A stretch of 64,000 nt of DNA from Syntrophus aciditrophicus SB. GTDB taxonomy: Bacteria; Desulfobacterota; Syntrophia; Syntrophales; Syntrophaceae. A model generated the notes under the pieces. The model was not told where the DNA came from and ran no database searches. It saw only the letters and a list, made by a program, of their open reading frames with translations. Of the stretch, positions 16,878 to 24,712 are shown piece after piece; position 1 is the first letter of the stretch; each line of letters opens with the position of its first letter. The stretch covers positions 2,419,001 to 2,483,000 of the forward strand of contig NC_007759.1 of assembly GCF_000013405.1 (NCBI RefSeq), given 5' to 3'. Both the position numbers and the translations under genes were made by a program.

Positions 16878-17681
16878 CTAACTTCCGGCTATCTGAATCC
16901 GGTTTTCTACAGACTCAACACCTTCCACTTTCAGTGCGGTCATTTCCGCGGCCAGTTTTTCCCGGGGATCATGCACAATCCCCGTCAACCGGACTTTTCC
17001 CGGCGCATTGACGAACGGTGAAGCGTAATTCGATGGAAAACCTGCATTCGCAAGCGCCGCTTTTACTTTTGCCGTAAGTTCCATAAGATTCAGAGGGCTC
17101 ATCCCATCGCGGGAAGGGCACTGGGATTCTCTCAGACGGGCCGCGCGTAAAATCGTATCAGCCGCACTCCTTACCGTCATGTTGTCCATGTTGAGTACCA
17201 TATCATACAACTCGGGATCGCCCCAGTCCCGATTGAAAGCAAACCTGATAAAACTTGAGCGCTCTTGATCGCTCTTCTCCATAATCATGACGGCGGTTTC
17301 CCTCCTGTAAACCTTCTCCAGCAGGTTTTGAACACGCTTTTCATGCGATGCGATTACCCGGACATGAAGCGCATGAGGGATGGGACGAAAAAGCATATTA
17401 CCTCCCCGTCCAAGCACGACCGCGTTCCCATAACGTGAAAGGTCGTAAATTACTGTGTACAGGTGTTCGAGGCAGGTTTCTGTCTGCCATGAAAAAAGCT
17501 GTTTCAAAGGAGAAGGCGGCTTGTCATCTACCTTGCGGATATCATCCAGGAATCCCATTTCTCCCGCTTTTTTTTCGATGGCTTCTGTATCATAGAAGTC
17601 ATAATGAAGTTCTTTTGCCACAAGTTTCGCTATTTCGGTTCCTTTTGTACCTAACTGTCTGGATAAAGTAATAAAGTACAT
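16878..17681 (-). CDS. Cytidylate-kinase-like protein with C-terminal BON domain
   Basis: A 267-residue fusion. Residues 1-~190 belong to the cytidylate-kinase-like group: ITLSRQLGTKGTEIAKLVAK in place of the P-loop, DFYDTEAIEKKA, VVLGRGGNMLF, and RSSFIRFAFNRDWGDPELYDMVLNM. The nucleotide loop is altered (GTKGTEI where relatives have GSGGREI). Residues ~195-267 form a BON domain (GKVRLTGIVHDPREK, GVESVENRIQI), a phospholipid- or ligand-binding module usually exported. The fusion is unusual, and the kinase part may serve as a sensor. The 11-base-period box lies ~80 bases upstream, and GGGAGGGCCCC precedes the ATG. A paralogue without BON is at 23622-24269. Confidence 0.82.
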   Translation of the reverse strand: MYFITLSRQLGTKGTEIAKLVAKELHYDFYDTEAIEKKAGEMGFLDDIRKVDDKPPSPLKQLFSWQTETCLEHLYTVIYDLSRYGNAVVLGRGGNMLFRPIPHALHVRVIASHEKRVQNLLEKVYRRETAVMIMEKSDQERSSFIRFAFNRDWGDPELYDMVLNMDNMTVRSAADTILRAARLRESQCPSRDGMSPLNLMELTAKVKAALANAGFPSNYASPFVNAPGKVRLTGIVHDPREKLAAEMTALKVEGVESVENRIQIAGS

Positions 17682-17761
17682 GGGGCCCTCCCTGCGATGA
17701 CTTTCTCCTTTTCAGTGGACATGAATGTTACGGTTTATTCTTCCCGCCCTGGAAGCGTGCC

Positions 17762-17820
17762 ATATAATGCCATGGCAAAAAAAAACAATGCAATACGGTG
17801 TGATTACGGTCACTATATCA
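17762..17820 (-). promoter_or_regulatory. 11-base-period direct-repeat box, copy 2
   Basis: On the minus strand CCGTAATCACA (17799-17809) is followed by CCGTATTGCAT (17788-17798), a T-rich 18-base spacer and CATTAT. This is the most diverged of the four copies in its first repeat. It faces the kinase-BON gene that starts at 17681. Confidence 0.6.
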
Positions 17821-18127
17821 GTCATATACTGGGATAATGAGGGTCAAGCGGATCTGCGTTGTTCCTTTGGTTTATTTGAGGATAAGCAAAGAGGCAGGAG
17901 AGGAATTTCTCCTTTACATCCCATGAAATTTGGAAAGGGTTTGACAGTCAGTTGCCGATTTATGTAGCATACCGAATTCGATGCCCGGCATTCGTCTACT
18001 CGGAATCGCATTCTTGCATGTATGATCCCGCCGGTTGCGATTCGGGGGCTAAAAATGGTCCACTATGCAGTTAGAAAGCTGCAGGCCACAGCCAACAAAT
18101 AATCTAATTTTCAGGAAAGGAAATAAA

Positions 18128-18595
18128 ATGAATCCAAAACGAATGTTTTTTACAGGAGTTTTTATCTCATGCCTTTTTCTTGTCGGGGGACAGTCCGCTT
18201 CAGCCGAGGATTGGCGTCCCATTAAAGATTCGAATTCGTTCTTCGATGCCTCCAGAATCACTCGCGTTTCTCCATCGGTCATTCGCGCCTGGGAAAGGGT
18301 GTTCCCCGAAAGATACCCGCAAGATCCGACTTTCAGTGTTCTCCTCAGGTTTCAGATCGACTGCAGGAAACAAACAATCGGAATTGTACATCGCACCCAT
18401 TACAATTCGAACGGCCGTGTGATCTATGACGCGGATTTCGAGCGGTCAGGCATTAAAATGCAAAAAGCAGTTCCTGATTCTCACGAAGAGGATATTGTTC
18501 AATCAGTTTGCGATCATGTCAACGCACCCCCGAAGAAAAAGAAAAGAGGCTGGAAGGACAGGATTTTTGGCATTTTCAAAACAGATCGTCCCTGA
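18128..18595 (+). CDS. Secreted protein resembling surface-adhesin protein E (family E, copy 1)
   Basis: A 155-residue exported protein. The signal peptide is MNPKRMFFTGVFISCLFLVG, with cleavage near SASA. The mature part starts EDWRPIKDSNSFFDASRITR and carries VIRAWERVFPE, a cysteine in QIDCRKQTIGI, HYNSNGRVIYD and a second cysteine in QSVCDHVN near the end. This order (W, acidic-Asp-aromatic pair, single Cys, Cys near C-terminus) is that of proteins with the surface-adhesin E domain, in which the two cysteines are likely to pair. AGGAAAGGAAATAAA precedes the ATG at 18128. A paralogue is at 23023-23523. The family assignment is tentative. Confidence 0.7.
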   Translation: MNPKRMFFTGVFISCLFLVGGQSASAEDWRPIKDSNSFFDASRITRVSPSVIRAWERVFPERYPQDPTFSVLLRFQIDCRKQTIGIVHRTHYNSNGRVIYDADFERSGIKMQKAVPDSHEEDIVQSVCDHVNAPPKKKKRGWKDRIFGIFKTDRP

Positions 18596-18830
18596 GCACA
18601 GATTATCAGCATCGCAGTCAACCGGTTTCTGAGCGGATTTCTCCTATCTTCGGTACGGCATCTCTCTAATAAGCGTCGCCGGAATTACGGCGTTCCCGGC
18701 ACTGACGTATTGGCTGATTTTCAAAAGATAATCCCCAAAAGGGCATTGTGAATTGTAAGGCCGCCTTTTTATATCGAATAAACATTCTTTCTTTTAATCA
18801 AAAAACTAACCAGCGCACTCCCGATTTTCT
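18596..18830. other. Intergenic stretch without a recognised gene
   Basis: Together with the box region up to 18994 this makes about 400 bases between the adhesin-E-like gene and the cysteine-pair gene. I see no open frame with a ribosome site and no clear terminator in this part. Confidence 0.4.
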
Positions 18831-18855
18831 CTATGCCAGTTTGCACCTGGCATAG
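18831..18855. repeat. Perfect 9-base inverted repeat beside the direct-repeat box
   Basis: CTATGCCAG-TTTGCAC-CTGGCATAG forms a perfect palindrome that ends three bases before the 11-base-period box of copy 3. No T-run follows, so it is more likely an operator than a terminator. Confidence 0.6.
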
Positions 18856-18903
18856 CCTCCGTAATCAATCCGTATTGCATTACATTTAAACTATGGCATT
18901 ATA
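18849..18903 (+). promoter_or_regulatory. 11-base-period direct-repeat box, copy 3
   Basis: CCGTAATCAAT (18859-18869) directly followed by CCGTATTGCAT (18870-18880), a 16-base spacer and CATTAT (18897-18902). It faces the cysteine-pair gene at 18995, giving a leader of roughly 85 bases. The two 11-mers are identical to those of copy 4. Confidence 0.65.
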
Positions 18904-18994
18904 GCCCACACTGTGGCGATGTGGATTCCTTATTAACAAAATCCAGATGAGCACGAACCGAATGTTTCTTGACCAAAAAAGGGGGAAGCCTTAA

Positions 18995-19321
18995 ATGATT
19001 TCTAAAAGAATATGGTGTTCATGCTGTGGGCATGAAGGTCCAAGAGAAATTACAGGGGCAGAACCTGCTGAATCAAGAGGCGATGCGTTCACATCAGAAG
19101 GACATGATCCCTATTCCGCGAAACTTTATTTCCGCTGCCCCCGGTGCAAGGTCGTCATTACCGTTGATCCAAACGACGCTCTGGGAAGTTACACCATGAA
19201 CGGCTACCCTTCTCCGACTGAGGCCGCAAAACCGACCGGAACACAGAACTTCATGACAATGCTTGGCGGGCTGTACGCGGGACTCGCGGTTTTGATCCTC
19301 ATTACACAAATATTCTGCTGA
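18995..19321 (+). CDS. Small cysteine-pair protein with C-terminal membrane helix (family A, copy 2)
   Basis: A 108-residue paralogue of the protein at 4553-4879, matching along its whole length. It has MISKRIWCSCCGHEG with a CSCC pair at residues 8-11, CPRC near 49-52, the PNDALGSYTMNGYPSPTE linker and a C-terminal hydrophobic helix (GLYAGLAVLILITQIF). The leader again contains ACCGAATGTTTCTTG, shared with the other copies. AGGGGGAAGCC precedes the ATG. It is driven by the 11-base-period box rather than by CRP-type palindromes, so members of this family answer to two different signals. Probably a zinc-ribbon protein anchored in the inner membrane; function unknown. Confidence 0.8.
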   Translation: MISKRIWCSCCGHEGPREITGAEPAESRGDAFTSEGHDPYSAKLYFRCPRCKVVITVDPNDALGSYTMNGYPSPTEAAKPTGTQNFMTMLGGLYAGLAVLILITQIFC

Positions 19322-19396
19322 TTTTATTTCTGCAAACCGATTGACCCATCAGAGCTCATATTGAAAAGACCAACATAATTATAAAGGAGAATAATG

Positions 19397-19597
19397 ATGC
19401 CGGAAGGAACAGTTAAATGGTTTAATGATTCAAAAGGATTTGGTTTTATCGCACAGGACAGCGGCAATGATGTCTTCGTACATTATTCAGCCATCCAGGG
19501 AACAGGATTTAAAACGCTGGCAGAAAGCGAACGCGTCAGTTTCGACGTTGTCCAGGGCGCCAAGGGACCTTCCGCCGAAAATGTTCGCAAGCTCTGA
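19397..19597 (+). CDS. Cold-shock domain protein
   Basis: A 66-residue single cold-shock domain protein. It carries [15 protein letters not shown] (RNP1, KGFGFI) and DVFVHYSAI (RNP2, VFVHY), the aromatic patch that binds single-stranded RNA and DNA, plus the closing [17 protein letters not shown]. It acts in the cytoplasm as an RNA chaperone. Two ATGs are adjacent (19394 and 19397); the second sits at better distance from AGGAG and gives the usual family start. It follows the family A gene by 75 bases and ends at a terminator, so the two may share a transcript. Confidence 0.95.
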   Translation: MPEGTVKWFNDSKGFGFIAQDSGNDVFVHYSAIQGTGFKTLAESERVSFDVVQGAKGPSAENVRKL

Positions 19598-19622
19598 GAG
19601 CTGAATTCATTTTACGTTAAGA

Positions 19623-19649
19623 AGCCTCCGATCTCAGGGGGCTTTTTTT
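19623..19649 (+). terminator. Rho-independent terminator after the cold-shock gene
   Basis: AGCCTCC pairs with GGGGGCT (one G-T pair) around a 7-base loop, followed by seven Ts. Confidence 0.8.
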
Positions 19650-19847
19650 ATTGCCATCATCCAGAACCTGAAGATCAGCACAGGCAATGCACGGATAACA
19701 GGTCGAATTTCCACACCAAGCCGCATAGAATGCATACTTTTTACTGTTGACATGGTTTCTGACCGGCGGATATAAAAAATAACGATTACCCGGAAATATG
19801 CCGAATAAACATCAACCGAAATGAACAAAACAAAAAGGAAAAGAGAA

Positions 19848-20090
19848 ATGATATTGAATTTAACGGAACAGCAGAGAGATTATATTAAGATTACCTATAA
19901 TTACAACCGTTATGAGGTAAATTTCGGCGAAAAAGATCCCATACACAGAGAATATTATTCCGCATTGGATTTGATCAATGAGTTCGCGGAAAATGAAATT
20001 GAGAAAGCCGATTTTGACGACGAGGCACATCATATGTATATCGTGGAACTCGAATCCTTTGCTGAAAATATGGAACATTTTAACTGTTAG
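19848..20090 (+). CDS. Hypothetical acidic protein, 80 residues
   Basis: I do not recognise this protein. It is short, acidic and rich in tyrosine and glutamate (QRDYIKITYNYNRYEVNF), and ends in a helix-forming acidic tail with a terminal cysteine (ENMEHFNC). It has no signal peptide or membrane segment. The start at 19848 is chosen because AAGGAAAAGAGAA precedes it; an ATG at 19821 in the same frame lacks such a site. Nothing in its surroundings indicates a role. Confidence 0.6.
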   Translation: MILNLTEQQRDYIKITYNYNRYEVNFGEKDPIHREYYSALDLINEFAENEIEKADFDDEAHHMYIVELESFAENMEHFNC

Positions 20091-20231
20091 GTCCCTCCAC
20101 CCACCTGTACGTCAGTAAAATTTCACCATTCAATTCGCACGCGTCGACAGACAAACAGGCCGGGATGCACAGTGGCTTGAAATCATCACCCTCATACCGC
20201 GTTTTAAAAACAAAGAATAAATCGAGATCTC

Positions 20232-21230
20232 ATGAGATACCTCGGACATCTTCCCATAAAAGATCCTCTTTACGGATATCTGAGCGATGACATTCTCCCG
20301 CGGCTCAGCGCCTCAGGCCACTCTCCCGTATTCCGGGTCTATCAGATACCGGCCTCCAACGATGTCTACCTTTACGAAGATCAGGAAAACCGGATAAACC
20401 TTGTGGGAAAATTCTTCAACGGCGTCAAGAATCGCTCACCAGAAATCGCCTTCCGTCACATGGAACGGGAATTCAACAACCTCAAGCATCTGAGAGGCAT
20501 CGGCTTCACCTGCCACCCTCATTGCATCGCCCCTCCCCTCGGTTGCAATGCACGTCTCAACTGTGTCCTGATAGAGGAGTTCTGTCACGGCCTTTCGCTT
20601 GACTATTTTATCATCAAGGCCATCCGGGAGGGGGCGCGGGAATGTCTTTTTCAAAAGCTCACCGCCCTCGCCTATTTTCTTGCGACGCTGCATAATCGGA
20701 CCGCAACCGGAAAAAAGGTGGACATGAGCGAGGACTGCGTCTACTTCGACCGGATTGTGGATTTTCTCAAAAATCGGGGACATGTCGGATGGAGCGAGGC
20801 GGAAGACTTCCTCCTGCTGAAGGAGCAGTGGCGAAAAAAGGAATGCATGTGGGAAGACAACCAAGTCCTTGTCCACGGTGATGTGACACCGGCCAATATC
20901 CTTTTCGGTGATGGCCTCGGGGTGATCGCCATCGATCTGGAGCGGATGAAAAAAGCCGACCGGGTCTTCGATGTGGGCCGGGTGGCCGCCGAGATCAAGC
21001 ATTTCTTCATGCAGCACGCCGGCAACGGGACGCAGGCGGAACCCTTTATCGGACACTTCTTATGGGAATATGCCTGCCACTTTCCGGATCGGGACAGAGC
21101 CTTTCGGTCCATCGTTCGCCGCATTCCGTTTCACATGGGAATGACCCTTCTGCGCATTGCCCGTAATCCCTGGATATCCGATGCATACCGCCGGCAGTTG
21201 CTGGATGAAGCCAGGAAAACACTGAGGTAG
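20232..21230 (+). CDS. Aminoglycoside-phosphotransferase/LPS-kinase-like protein
   Basis: A 332-residue protein with the APH/choline-kinase version of the protein-kinase fold. The catalytic loop HGDVTPANILF lies near residues 215-225 and the metal-binding segment AIDLERMKKADRVFDVGR near 236-253, in place of the DFG-like motif. An N-terminal lobe with YLYEDQENRINLVGKFF supplies the ATP-binding strands. It is followed after seven bases by a HAD phosphatase on the same strand, so a kinase/phosphatase pair acting on one small molecule or glycan is likely. Substrate unknown; resistance to an antibiotic should not be assumed. Probably cytoplasmic. Confidence 0.82.
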   Translation: MRYLGHLPIKDPLYGYLSDDILPRLSASGHSPVFRVYQIPASNDVYLYEDQENRINLVGKFFNGVKNRSPEIAFRHMEREFNNLKHLRGIGFTCHPHCIAPPLGCNARLNCVLIEEFCHGLSLDYFIIKAIREGARECLFQKLTALAYFLATLHNRTATGKKVDMSEDCVYFDRIVDFLKNRGHVGWSEAEDFLLLKEQWRKKECMWEDNQVLVHGDVTPANILFGDGLGVIAIDLERMKKADRVFDVGRVAAEIKHFFMQHAGNGTQAEPFIGHFLWEYACHFPDRDRAFRSIVRRIPFHMGMTLLRIARNPWISDAYRRQLLDEARKTLR

Positions 21231-21237
21231 ATTATTT

Positions 21238-21960
21238 ATGGCCATTCATGGAATTCTCTTCGACCTTTACGGAACACTGATCGATATCAGGACCGACGAA
21301 TCCCGGGAAGACATCTATCGCACCATCGCCCATTTTCTGACCTATCATGGAGTCTATATGCACCGGTGGGCCGTGCGGGATCGTTACCATGAGATATTGA
21401 AGCAGCAGAAAGGAGAGCGGCAGGAGGAATATCCCGAGATAGACGTAGAGGTCATCTGGAACAGACTTCTCCTGCAGGAAGGTGTAAAATCAAGAACAAC
21501 GCGGCAGAAGCTGTCCACGATTCTTGCCCAGATGTACAGGGCCGTCTCCCGGAAACGCCTCAGACTTTACCCCGGCGTGAAGAGAGTGCTGGATGAACTG
21601 CGCCTGACATACCATTTAGCCCTTGTTTCCGACGCCCAGCCCTGTTACATCCTGCCGGAGATCAAAGCAGTGGGACTGGAAGGCTGCTTCGATCCCATCA
21701 TTATTTCCGCGCATTATGGATTCAGGAAGCCGGACGGAAGGCTCATCGAAAAGGCTCTCAACCTCATGAAGCTGAAACCGGCGGAGGTGATTTACGTGGG
21801 AAACGATATGTACCGGGACATCCATGGAGCTCAACGATTTGGAATAAAAACCATCTTCATCGACTCCAACCAGGGAGAAAAATTTTACGAAAACGTGTCC
21901 CCAGACTATGTTGCCCATCATTCCGGAGATATTCTCACAGGGCTGAAAGCATTGCTGTAA
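21238..21960 (+). CDS. HAD-superfamily hydrolase
   Basis: A 240-residue haloacid-dehalogenase-type phosphatase. Motif I is LFDLYGTLIDI at residues 7-17 with the Asp nucleophile. Motif II is LVSDAQ near 143, with Ser where most have Ser or Thr. Motif III is RKPDGRLIEKAL near 165, and motif IV is YVGNDMYRDI near 187. A four-helix cap lies between residues ~20 and 100, so it belongs to cap subclass I (phosphoglycolate-phosphatase-like). It starts seven bases after the APH-like kinase gene and is surely cotranscribed with it. The phosphorylated substrate cannot be named. Confidence 0.88.
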   Translation: MAIHGILFDLYGTLIDIRTDESREDIYRTIAHFLTYHGVYMHRWAVRDRYHEILKQQKGERQEEYPEIDVEVIWNRLLLQEGVKSRTTRQKLSTILAQMYRAVSRKRLRLYPGVKRVLDELRLTYHLALVSDAQPCYILPEIKAVGLEGCFDPIIISAHYGFRKPDGRLIEKALNLMKLKPAEVIYVGNDMYRDIHGAQRFGIKTIFIDSNQGEKFYENVSPDYVAHHSGDILTGLKALL

Positions 21961-22010
21961 TTTCAAAAAAAACGAAGCAATCAGGCCCCGCCAGCTTTGA
22001 TCCGCCAGAA

Positions 22011-22202
22011 TCACGATCCCGGAGGATGGCTGAAATGCCGTGGTTTAGAGGGACTGAATTTGGATTTAGCCGAACGGCACATCGGGCAGGTCCAGTTATC
22101 GGGGAGATCTTCAAACGCCGTGCCTGGCGGGATGCCGGACTTGGGATCTCCGCGTTCAGGGTCATAAACATAAAAGCAGACTGAACACTTGTATTTCTCC
22201 AT
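22011..22202 (-). CDS. Rubredoxin
   Basis: A 63-residue rubredoxin, a one-iron electron carrier of anaerobes. The iron is held by [15 protein letters not shown] at residues 5-19 and CPMC near 38-41. WTCPMC and the FEDLPDNW loop are typical. The start is the ATG at 22202, preceded by AGAGGG; an upstream in-frame ATG lacks a site. The C-terminal tail ([14 protein letters not shown]) is a little longer than usual. It may supply electrons to the rubrerythrin encoded at 43040, although the genes are not adjacent. Confidence 0.95.
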   Translation of the reverse strand: MEKYKCSVCFYVYDPERGDPKSGIPPGTAFEDLPDNWTCPMCRSAKSKFSPSKPRHFSHPPGS

Positions 22203-22456
22203 TTTTCCCTCTCTTCCGGGATTCAAGCCACTGTCGACGCCGGCTGTTCTTCACGACAGGCCGGCACAAGTCCATCCAGCTCTCAACGACTTTCCCCTCC
22301 TGTTTTGGTGACCGCAGGTTGAGGTTCCGGGTTTGAAACAGTATTGCGTCATGATGGCTGGAGTCCCTTTCCCCTGTAGGGTAAGGCCGTGTCGAATTCA
22401 GAGAAAGAAATTCTGTGGACAGGAGCAAGCAAGAGAATTGGATTACGAATAAAGGT

Positions 22457-22490
22457 TGGCGCCGCCTGGGGTTAAACCCGGACGGCGCCA
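22457..22490 (-). terminator. GC-rich hairpin downstream of dodecin
   Basis: TGGCGCCG and CGGCGCCA form an 8-base perfect stem, with a smaller inner pairing (GGGTT/AACCC). It lies 13 bases past the dodecin stop codon. The T-run on the minus-strand side is poor, so its strength as a terminator is uncertain. Confidence 0.55.
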
Positions 22491-22502
22491 TATGGTTTTT
22501 CA

Positions 22503-22715
22503 TCAGTCTTCTTCGACCCTGAAACCGATTTTAACTGTGACCTGGAAGTGGGCGACCTTGCCATCAACGACGTGCCCGGTGGTTTCGACCACTTCAAACC
22601 AGTCGACGTTTCGGATAGTTTTTGCGGCAGTTTCAATCGCGTTGTTAACGGCGTCATCAAAGCCTTTTTTCGAGGTTCCGACGATTTCAACTTTCTTGTA
22701 GACTCGATCCGACAT
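22503..22715 (-). CDS. Dodecin family flavin-binding protein
   Basis: A 70-residue dodecin. The sequence VYKKVEIVGTSKKGFDDAVN followed by TIRNVDWFEVVETTGHV and a final strand AHFQVTVKIGFRVE is the complete family signature, including the flavin-stacking tryptophan (NVDWFEV). Dodecins form hollow dodecamers that bind riboflavin-type molecules and act as flavin stores. The ATG at 22715 is preceded by AAGGAGGCTGCC; the longer frame upstream lacks any site. It is separated from rubredoxin by ~300 bases that contain the hairpin. Confidence 0.95.
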   Translation of the reverse strand: MSDRVYKKVEIVGTSKKGFDDAVNNAIETAAKTIRNVDWFEVVETTGHVVDGKVAHFQVTVKIGFRVEED

Positions 22716-23022
22716 GGCAGCCTCCTTTTCTGGACTCATATCGTTTTTTATGGATGAGTTTGCAACCCTGCGCAATCCCCGCCGCATATATCCTTCGCAA
22801 AAACCGGGCTGCGCTCCTGATGACACTCCGCTTGCTGACCCCACCAGCCCCGCGTACTGCTTGCGTTATGACCTGTGATAAGTCATTTTATTATGGTTTG
22901 AGTATAAGACTGGCAGTTTTGTTTGTCAATAATAAAGGCCCACAGAATGCTGGATTCAAAGGGGATGATGGCGCATGGGTGATGTCAATTACAGAGTCCC
23001 GCGTAACACTGACCGCCGGTTT
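22716..23022. other. Intergenic stretch without a recognised gene
   Basis: About 300 bases between dodecin and the second adhesin-E-like gene. No supported open frame, tRNA or clear terminator was seen. The dodecin promoter should lie here. Confidence 0.4.
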
Positions 23023-23523
23023 TTACGGAGAGCAAGAATGCGGCTGAAATGGTCTGCTCCCTTCTCTTTTCAGCTTTTTCGCGGGAACTTTTTTCACATA
23101 CTCACAAACGGCCTGAATAAAAGCGTCGCCATCAGAACATCGCACCACGGGCAACATCTGGATGTTATTTAATTTTGTTTTTTCATCGAAAGATTGGATC
23201 ACGCCGCCGCGAGTATCGTAGTCTGTGGACCCGGCAGCTCCGATCGTTCGTTTCCTGCAGTTAATCCGCTTCATGTTAATGGTATGGGAATAATTGGAGT
23301 AGTCATGAGCCCGGTCTTTCCGCAATTTAGACAGGGCTTCTTCGGAAAGTATGACTCTTTGCCGGACATGAACGACAGATGGAGAGATATGAATCACTCT
23401 GGAAGCATCGAACTTCGAATGGTCAGCAGACCGCCAATCTTCGGCGGAAGCAGTCTTCTGGTCCGCTCCGGAAGCCAGGCATAAGATAAAAAATGCGACA
23501 AGAAAGAGCCGATATGTATTCAT
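23023..23523 (-). CDS. Secreted protein resembling surface-adhesin protein E (family E, copy 2)
   Basis: A 166-residue paralogue of the protein at 18128-18595. The signal peptide (MNTYRLFLVAFFILCLASGA) is followed by SAEDWRSADHSKFDASRVIH, VVHVRQRVILSEE, the first cysteine in RINCRKRTIGA, DYDTRGGVI and the second cysteine in QAVCEYVKK. Spacing of the cysteines matches copy 1, while the central part carries an insertion. The start is the ATG at 23523 with AGGAAAGGGAC upstream. It is probably periplasmic or surface-exposed. The role is unknown and the adhesin-E assignment is tentative. Confidence 0.68.
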   Translation of the reverse strand: MNTYRLFLVAFFILCLASGADQKTASAEDWRSADHSKFDASRVIHISPSVVHVRQRVILSEEALSKLRKDRAHDYSNYSHTINMKRINCRKRTIGAAGSTDYDTRGGVIQSFDEKTKLNNIQMLPVVRCSDGDAFIQAVCEYVKKVPAKKLKREGSRPFQPHSCSP

Positions 23524-23621
23524 TGAATGAATGTCCCTTTCCTGAAAACTGCCATGCGGCCGTTGTCTGCAGCCAAAACGATTGGCACACCCCACGGACC
23601 GTGTCGAAGTATCTGTCTCTA

Positions 23622-24269
23622 TTATGGAATACAGTCCCTGACTTTAATTAATTCCAGGTATGTCAAAATGCAGTCTACAGTTTTGTCGACACCTGTTCTG
23701 CCCGTATTTACGGAAAGGCCATACTGCCTCGCATCCGCCCAATCCTTCCCTGTAAATTTATAATGATATTGAGATCGTTCTTCATCACTTTGTACGATCA
23801 TTTTCTCGGCAACATTTTCTGATACATGATAAATTTTTTGAATGCGACTTTTCCGAAAGGATAAATCCCCGTGCAAAAACATGCTGACATGATTCGGATG
23901 TTCACGAAGGATATAAGAACCGCATCTTCCTATAATAACCGTTGAATGTTCTTGTGCAATGCGAGTAATGATTTCGCTTTCCGTTTTAAATAATTCCCGA
24001 TCTGACGGTACCGTAATCTGTGGCGGTATATAGGAAGTTTCCGGCGTGCAGGCGCAGGATTGGATCAGGAACTGCCAGAGAGAAAGACTTTTTTCATCAC
24101 GTGGTTCCAGTTCTTCCTCCATCACGGAAAGCTTTCTCGCCGCCTGTCCGATGATTTCACGATCCGCGTAAAAAATACTCAATTTTTTTGCCAGTTGTTG
24201 TCCTATATATGCCCCGCCTGCCCCCAGCTGGCGGCTGATTGTAATGACAAAAGGGAAAGTATTTTTCAT
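23622..24269 (-). CDS. Cytidylate-kinase-like protein
   Basis: A 215-residue member of the cytidylate-kinase-like group. It keeps a canonical start FVITISRQLGAGGAYIGQQL with GAGGAYI as the nucleotide loop, then FYADREIIGQAARKLS, VIIGRCGSYIL, the arginine-rich lid SDEERSQYHYKFTGKDWADARQ-type segment, and YGLSVNTGRTGVDKTVD. It lacks the BON domain of the paralogue at 16878-17681. The ATG at 24269 is preceded by AGGTGGG. Members of this group are often found in anaerobes, and their true substrates are unproven; the housekeeping cytidylate kinase is probably elsewhere. Confidence 0.8.
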   Translation of the reverse strand: MKNTFPFVITISRQLGAGGAYIGQQLAKKLSIFYADREIIGQAARKLSVMEEELEPRDEKSLSLWQFLIQSCACTPETSYIPPQITVPSDRELFKTESEIITRIAQEHSTVIIGRCGSYILREHPNHVSMFLHGDLSFRKSRIQKIYHVSENVAEKMIVQSDEERSQYHYKFTGKDWADARQYGLSVNTGRTGVDKTVDCILTYLELIKVRDCIP

Positions 24270-24393
24270 TCTTCCCACCTTTTATATTTTATTACAGATT
24301 ATTTTATTTATAATTATATCAATATAAAAGAAATAGATAGCAGTTTGCGCATCAGGATTCAGAGAATGTTTTATCCAGGGGGCCGATTGAAAC

Positions 24394-24711
24394 ATGCAAA
24401 GCACCGGGAAGAAGAAAACTGGCGGTAATTCGGTTTCAGGTGTTATACTTCATAAAAGACAGACGGACAGAACAGAGAACAGGAGTAAGAAGAAAGGGCC
24501 GTCGCACATTGACGTCTTCAGGGAGTGGTGCAAGGGTTGCGGCATCTGCGTCGCCTTTTGCCCGAAGCAGGTGCTTGCCCTCGATGAAAACGGCCATTCA
24601 TACGCGAAGAATCCTGAGGCCTGTATTCAGTGCGGCATGTGCGAGATGAGATGCCCTGACTTTGCCATCTCCGTGGTGGGAAAAAAGACCGGGGCTTCGG
24701 TGGAGGGATAG
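24394..24711 (+). CDS. korD: 2-oxoacid:ferredoxin oxidoreductase, delta (ferredoxin) subunit
   Basis: A 105-residue protein with two [4Fe-4S] motifs, CKGCGICVAFCP at about 49-60 and CIQCGMCEMRCP at about 80-91. It is the electron-accepting subunit of a four-subunit 2-oxoacid:ferredoxin oxidoreductase. A basic ~45-residue N-terminal tail precedes the first motif. It is the first gene of a six-gene operon, and the next gene begins two bases after its stop. Electrons from 2-oxoacid oxidation pass through it to free ferredoxin. Confidence 0.9.
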   Translation: MQSTGKKKTGGNSVSGVILHKRQTDRTENRSKKKGPSHIDVFREWCKGCGICVAFCPKQVLALDENGHSYAKNPEACIQCGMCEMRCPDFAISVVGKKTGASVEG

Positions 24712-24712
24712 A

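Noticed and set aside
17725-17967. Plus-strand open frame of 80 codons covering the direct-repeat box
   Set aside because: It overlaps a regulatory box oriented the other way, has no ribosome site and no resemblance to any family.
18849-18903. Sigma-54 promoter reading of the 11-base-period box
   Set aside because: TGGCAT and TTGCAT are present but in the wrong order and spacing for GG-N10-GC; the direct-repeat pattern fits all four copies better.
24662-24712. Longer ATG start for korA
   Set aside because: It lies inside the ferredoxin gene and has no Shine-Dalgarno, while the TTG at 24713 has a strong one and gives the family N-terminus.
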